From the NCBI GenBank assembly GCA_017934475.1, contig JAGBJN010000005.1, positions 1-59,624 of the forward strand: DNA of 59,624 bases, in the 5' to 3' direction. The notes beneath the pieces are model-generated. The model searched no databases. It was not told where the DNA came from and saw only the letters and a program-made list of their open reading frames with translations. Every line of letters begins with the position of its first letter. Within the stretch, counting starts at the first letter, position 1. This document shows positions 58,049 to 59,624 of this stretch, one piece after another. This DNA comes from Clostridia bacterium. Its GTDB lineage: Bacteria > Bacillota > Clostridia > TANB77 > CAG-508. Both the position numbers and the translations under genes were made by a program.

Positions 58049-59624
58049 ATGAAAGTTTTATTTGCAGTCAGTAATGACGCCGTTTCAGAATCAATTATAA
58101 AAAAATATCAACAAATGTATAAGGAAATAATAATTAGTAAAAATGCATATTATTTTGATGCTATACTAAAAGAATTACAAAAAGATAAGTCATATGACAG
58201 AATTGTAATTAGTGAAGATCTAGAACCATTCACAAACAATAATTATGACATGATTGATAATTTTATATTTGAAAAACTAGATAGAATATCAGATGAGGCT
58301 ACATCATCGGATGGAACTGATATACCTATTATTTTAATTACGACAGAAAGAAGGACAAAATCTGATAGTATACTAGTAAAAATTTTTGGAATAGGTGTCT
58401 ATAGTGCTTTAATTGGAAGAGATATAAGCGCAGAAGAAGTCTGCAAATTAATAAACAAACCTAGAACTAAAAAAGAAGCAAAAATTTATTATAATATAGA
58501 TTCAAATGATGTCTCATATAAACCGGAGAGTGAAGGAAATGTTAGTGAACAAGAGATTCAAAACATCTTATCACATTATAGAAAGTTAGGCAGAAATGAG
58601 GACAGGTATGTTGATAGTTTTGATAAAATTGCATCACAATATACTGATCAACAACTTAAAGTTATAATTAATTTTTTACCTGATAATGTAAAATATGTAT
58701 TAGAACAAAATAGTCCAAAATACCAACAAATTACAGCTTTTAAACCAGAAAAGAAAGTTAACTATAAACCTAGATATAATGATACAAGTAAAGCTATTAG
58801 TAATAGTGGAATAAAAGTTAAATCTATAGGAAATGATACAAAATTAACTAAACCAGTAATAATTCCATCTGTTAATGTTCATAGAGTAGAAAAAGTAGAA
58901 GAAAATATAAGTGAACCTGAAGAAAAAGTTACTAAAAAAGTTACGGTAAAACCAAGGGAAAATGCAAAAGAAGAAAAAATAGAAGTGGAGCAAGTTAAAT
59001 TGGAGAAAAAAGAAGTAAAAAAAGAGCCAATAAAGAAATTGAAAAAGAAAATAGAAGAAGTAAAACCAGTAGAGTTTGAAGAAGAAAAAAATGTAGAAAT
59101 TGAAGAAGAAACTAAAAAAAGAAGAGGTAGACCTAAAAAGGTTGAGGTTGAAAAAGAAGAAACAGTTAGTGAACCAAAAAAAGGAAGAGGTAGACCTAAA
59201 AAAGCTGTTGAAGAAAAAGAGAAAGAAGAAGTTAAAAAGGTAGAAGAAATAGAAGAAGATGATGATGATCTATTTGAAGGCTTTGAACAAATAGATACAT
59301 TAGATGATTCAGATGACTTTATGGATTGGGATGATGATTTTCCAGAAGTAGATGACGAAGATGAAGAAGAATATGAAGAACTTCCAGAAGTAGATGACGA
59401 AGATGAAGAAGAAGATGAAGAACTTCCAGAAGTAGATGATGAAGATGAAGAAGAATATGAAGAACTTCCAGAAGTAGATGACGAAGATGAAGAAGAAGAT
59501 GATGAAGAACTTCCAGAAGTAGATGATGAAGATGAGGAAGAAGAATATGAAGAACTTCCAGAAGTAGATGACGAAGATGAAGAAGAAGATGATGAAGAAC
59601 TTCCAGAAGTAGATGATGAAGATG
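58049..59624 (+). CDS. Receiver-like/AT-hook protein with long acidic repeat, incomplete at window end
   Basis: At least 525 residues; no stop before the window ends. The N-terminus (MKVLFAVSNDAVSESIIKKY, then YDRIVISEDLEPFT, IPIILITTERR, GVYSALIGRDISAEEV) has the alternating strands and helices of a receiver-like domain such as those in TadZ/CpaE proteins. A charged middle follows. Two AT-hooks KRRGRPKK and GRGRPKK are near 355 and 378. A strongly acidic tail is made of LPEVDDEDEEE repeats. ATG 10 bases after GGAGG. Basic hooks next to an acid repeat suggest binding to nucleic acid or to a basic partner. I cannot name the function. Confidence 0.7.
   Translation, partial: MKVLFAVSNDAVSESIIKKYQQMYKEIIISKNAYYFDAILKELQKDKSYDRIVISEDLEPFTNNNYDMIDNFIFEKLDRISDEATSSDGTDIPIILITTERRTKSDSILVKIFGIGVYSALIGRDISAEEVCKLINKPRTKKEAKIYYNIDSNDVSYKPESEGNVSEQEIQNILSHYRKLGRNEDRYVDSFDKIASQYTDQQLKVIINFLPDNVKYVLEQNSPKYQQITAFKPEKKVNYKPRYNDTSKAISNSGIKVKSIGNDTKLTKPVIIPSVNVHRVEKVEENISEPEEKVTKKVTVKPRENAKEEKIEVEQVKLEKKEVKKEPIKKLKKKIEEVKPVEFEEEKNVEIEEETKKRRGRPKKVEVEKEETVSEPKKGRGRPKKAVEEKEKEEVKKVEEIEEDDDDLFEGFEQIDTLDDSDDFMDWDDDFPEVDDEDEEEYEELPEVDDEDEEEDEELPEVDDEDEEEYEELPEVDDEDEEEDDEELPEVDDEDEEEEYEELPEVDDEDEEEDDEELPEVDDED
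59340..59624 (+). repeat. 42/45-bp tandem repeat coding for an acidic motif
   Basis: About six and a half copies of a unit reading ccagaagtagatgacgaag and onward (PEVDDEDEEE plus YEE or DEE, with L before P in all but the first copy), 42 or 45 bases each, running past the window end. Copies alternate Tyr and Asp at one position and GAC/GAT at another, so the array grew as a two-unit block. Copy number likely varies between strains, and short-read assembly may have collapsed it. Confidence 0.85.

Overview
The window is very AT-rich, dense and mostly single-strand. Long runs of translation, division and envelope genes point to a low-GC, Gram-positive, spore-forming member of the Clostridia. Supporting markers are SepF/DivIVA, WhiA, an HrcA/CIRCE-controlled dnaK operon, split transketolase, FtsEX with two coiled-coil M23 hydrolases and CtpA, and a SigK-type sigma factor. 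Gene content and composition resemble gut Clostridia known mainly from metagenomes, but I cannot name a species.

Layout. 0-7.4 kb: tandem-OB SSB, a Thr/Asn-repeat membrane protein, a YdjH/YdjI-like envelope pair, a PLP lyase-family enzyme and a flavoprotein. 7.4-7.8 kb: two tiny Cys-rich membrane proteins on the minus strand. 7.9-14.3 kb: mutL, a membrane gene, miaA, a HlyD-like gene, sepF, divIVA. 14.4-16.7 kb: a pilin-like glycine-rich surface protein with a one-base frameshift. 16.8-19.6 kb: prmC, whiA, hemW. 19.6-20.1 kb: a compositionally odd single-gene cassette. 20.1-24.9 kb: hrcA-grpE-dnaK-dnaJ behind two CIRCE operators. 24.9-26.8 kb: tRNA-Trp, an interrupted grpB, an M23 protein and an unknown. 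26.9-34.2 kb: transketolase halves, then ftsE-ftsX-two hydrolases-ctpA. 34.2-34.8 kb, minus strand: a structured RNA of about 180 nt and tRNA-Val/Asp/Phe. 34.9-46.9 kb: L,D-transpeptidase, rpsO, pnp, a GT2 enzyme, a second odd cassette, a P-loop/Asp23 fusion, cmk, plsC, an S1 protein, typA, a hypothetical and a TrmR-type methyltransferase. 47.2-54.4 kb: a surface-fibre locus of SipW type flanked by two paralogues of an unrecognised family. 54.6-59.6 kb: U32 (TrhP-like) protein, PopT-like DUF368 protein, a frameshifted sigK, and the start of a locus with a VirB2/TrbC-like small membrane protein and an AT-hook, acidic-repeat protein running off the end.

Main observations. (1) Two genes, the pilin-like gene and sigK, are each broken by one extra C directly before a family-expected Gly codon, and each insertion makes an in-frame CGG. 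By eye, the only other in-frame CGG codons in the window are three in the two odd cassettes. This could mean +1 recoding at a hungry codon, or assembly errors. (2) The SipW locus sits between trmR and the U32 gene and is bracketed by paralogues sharing a conserved upstream block. (3) MutL has substitutions in three endonuclease motifs. (4) Two minus-strand RNA genes with strong promoters match no family I can name with confidence.
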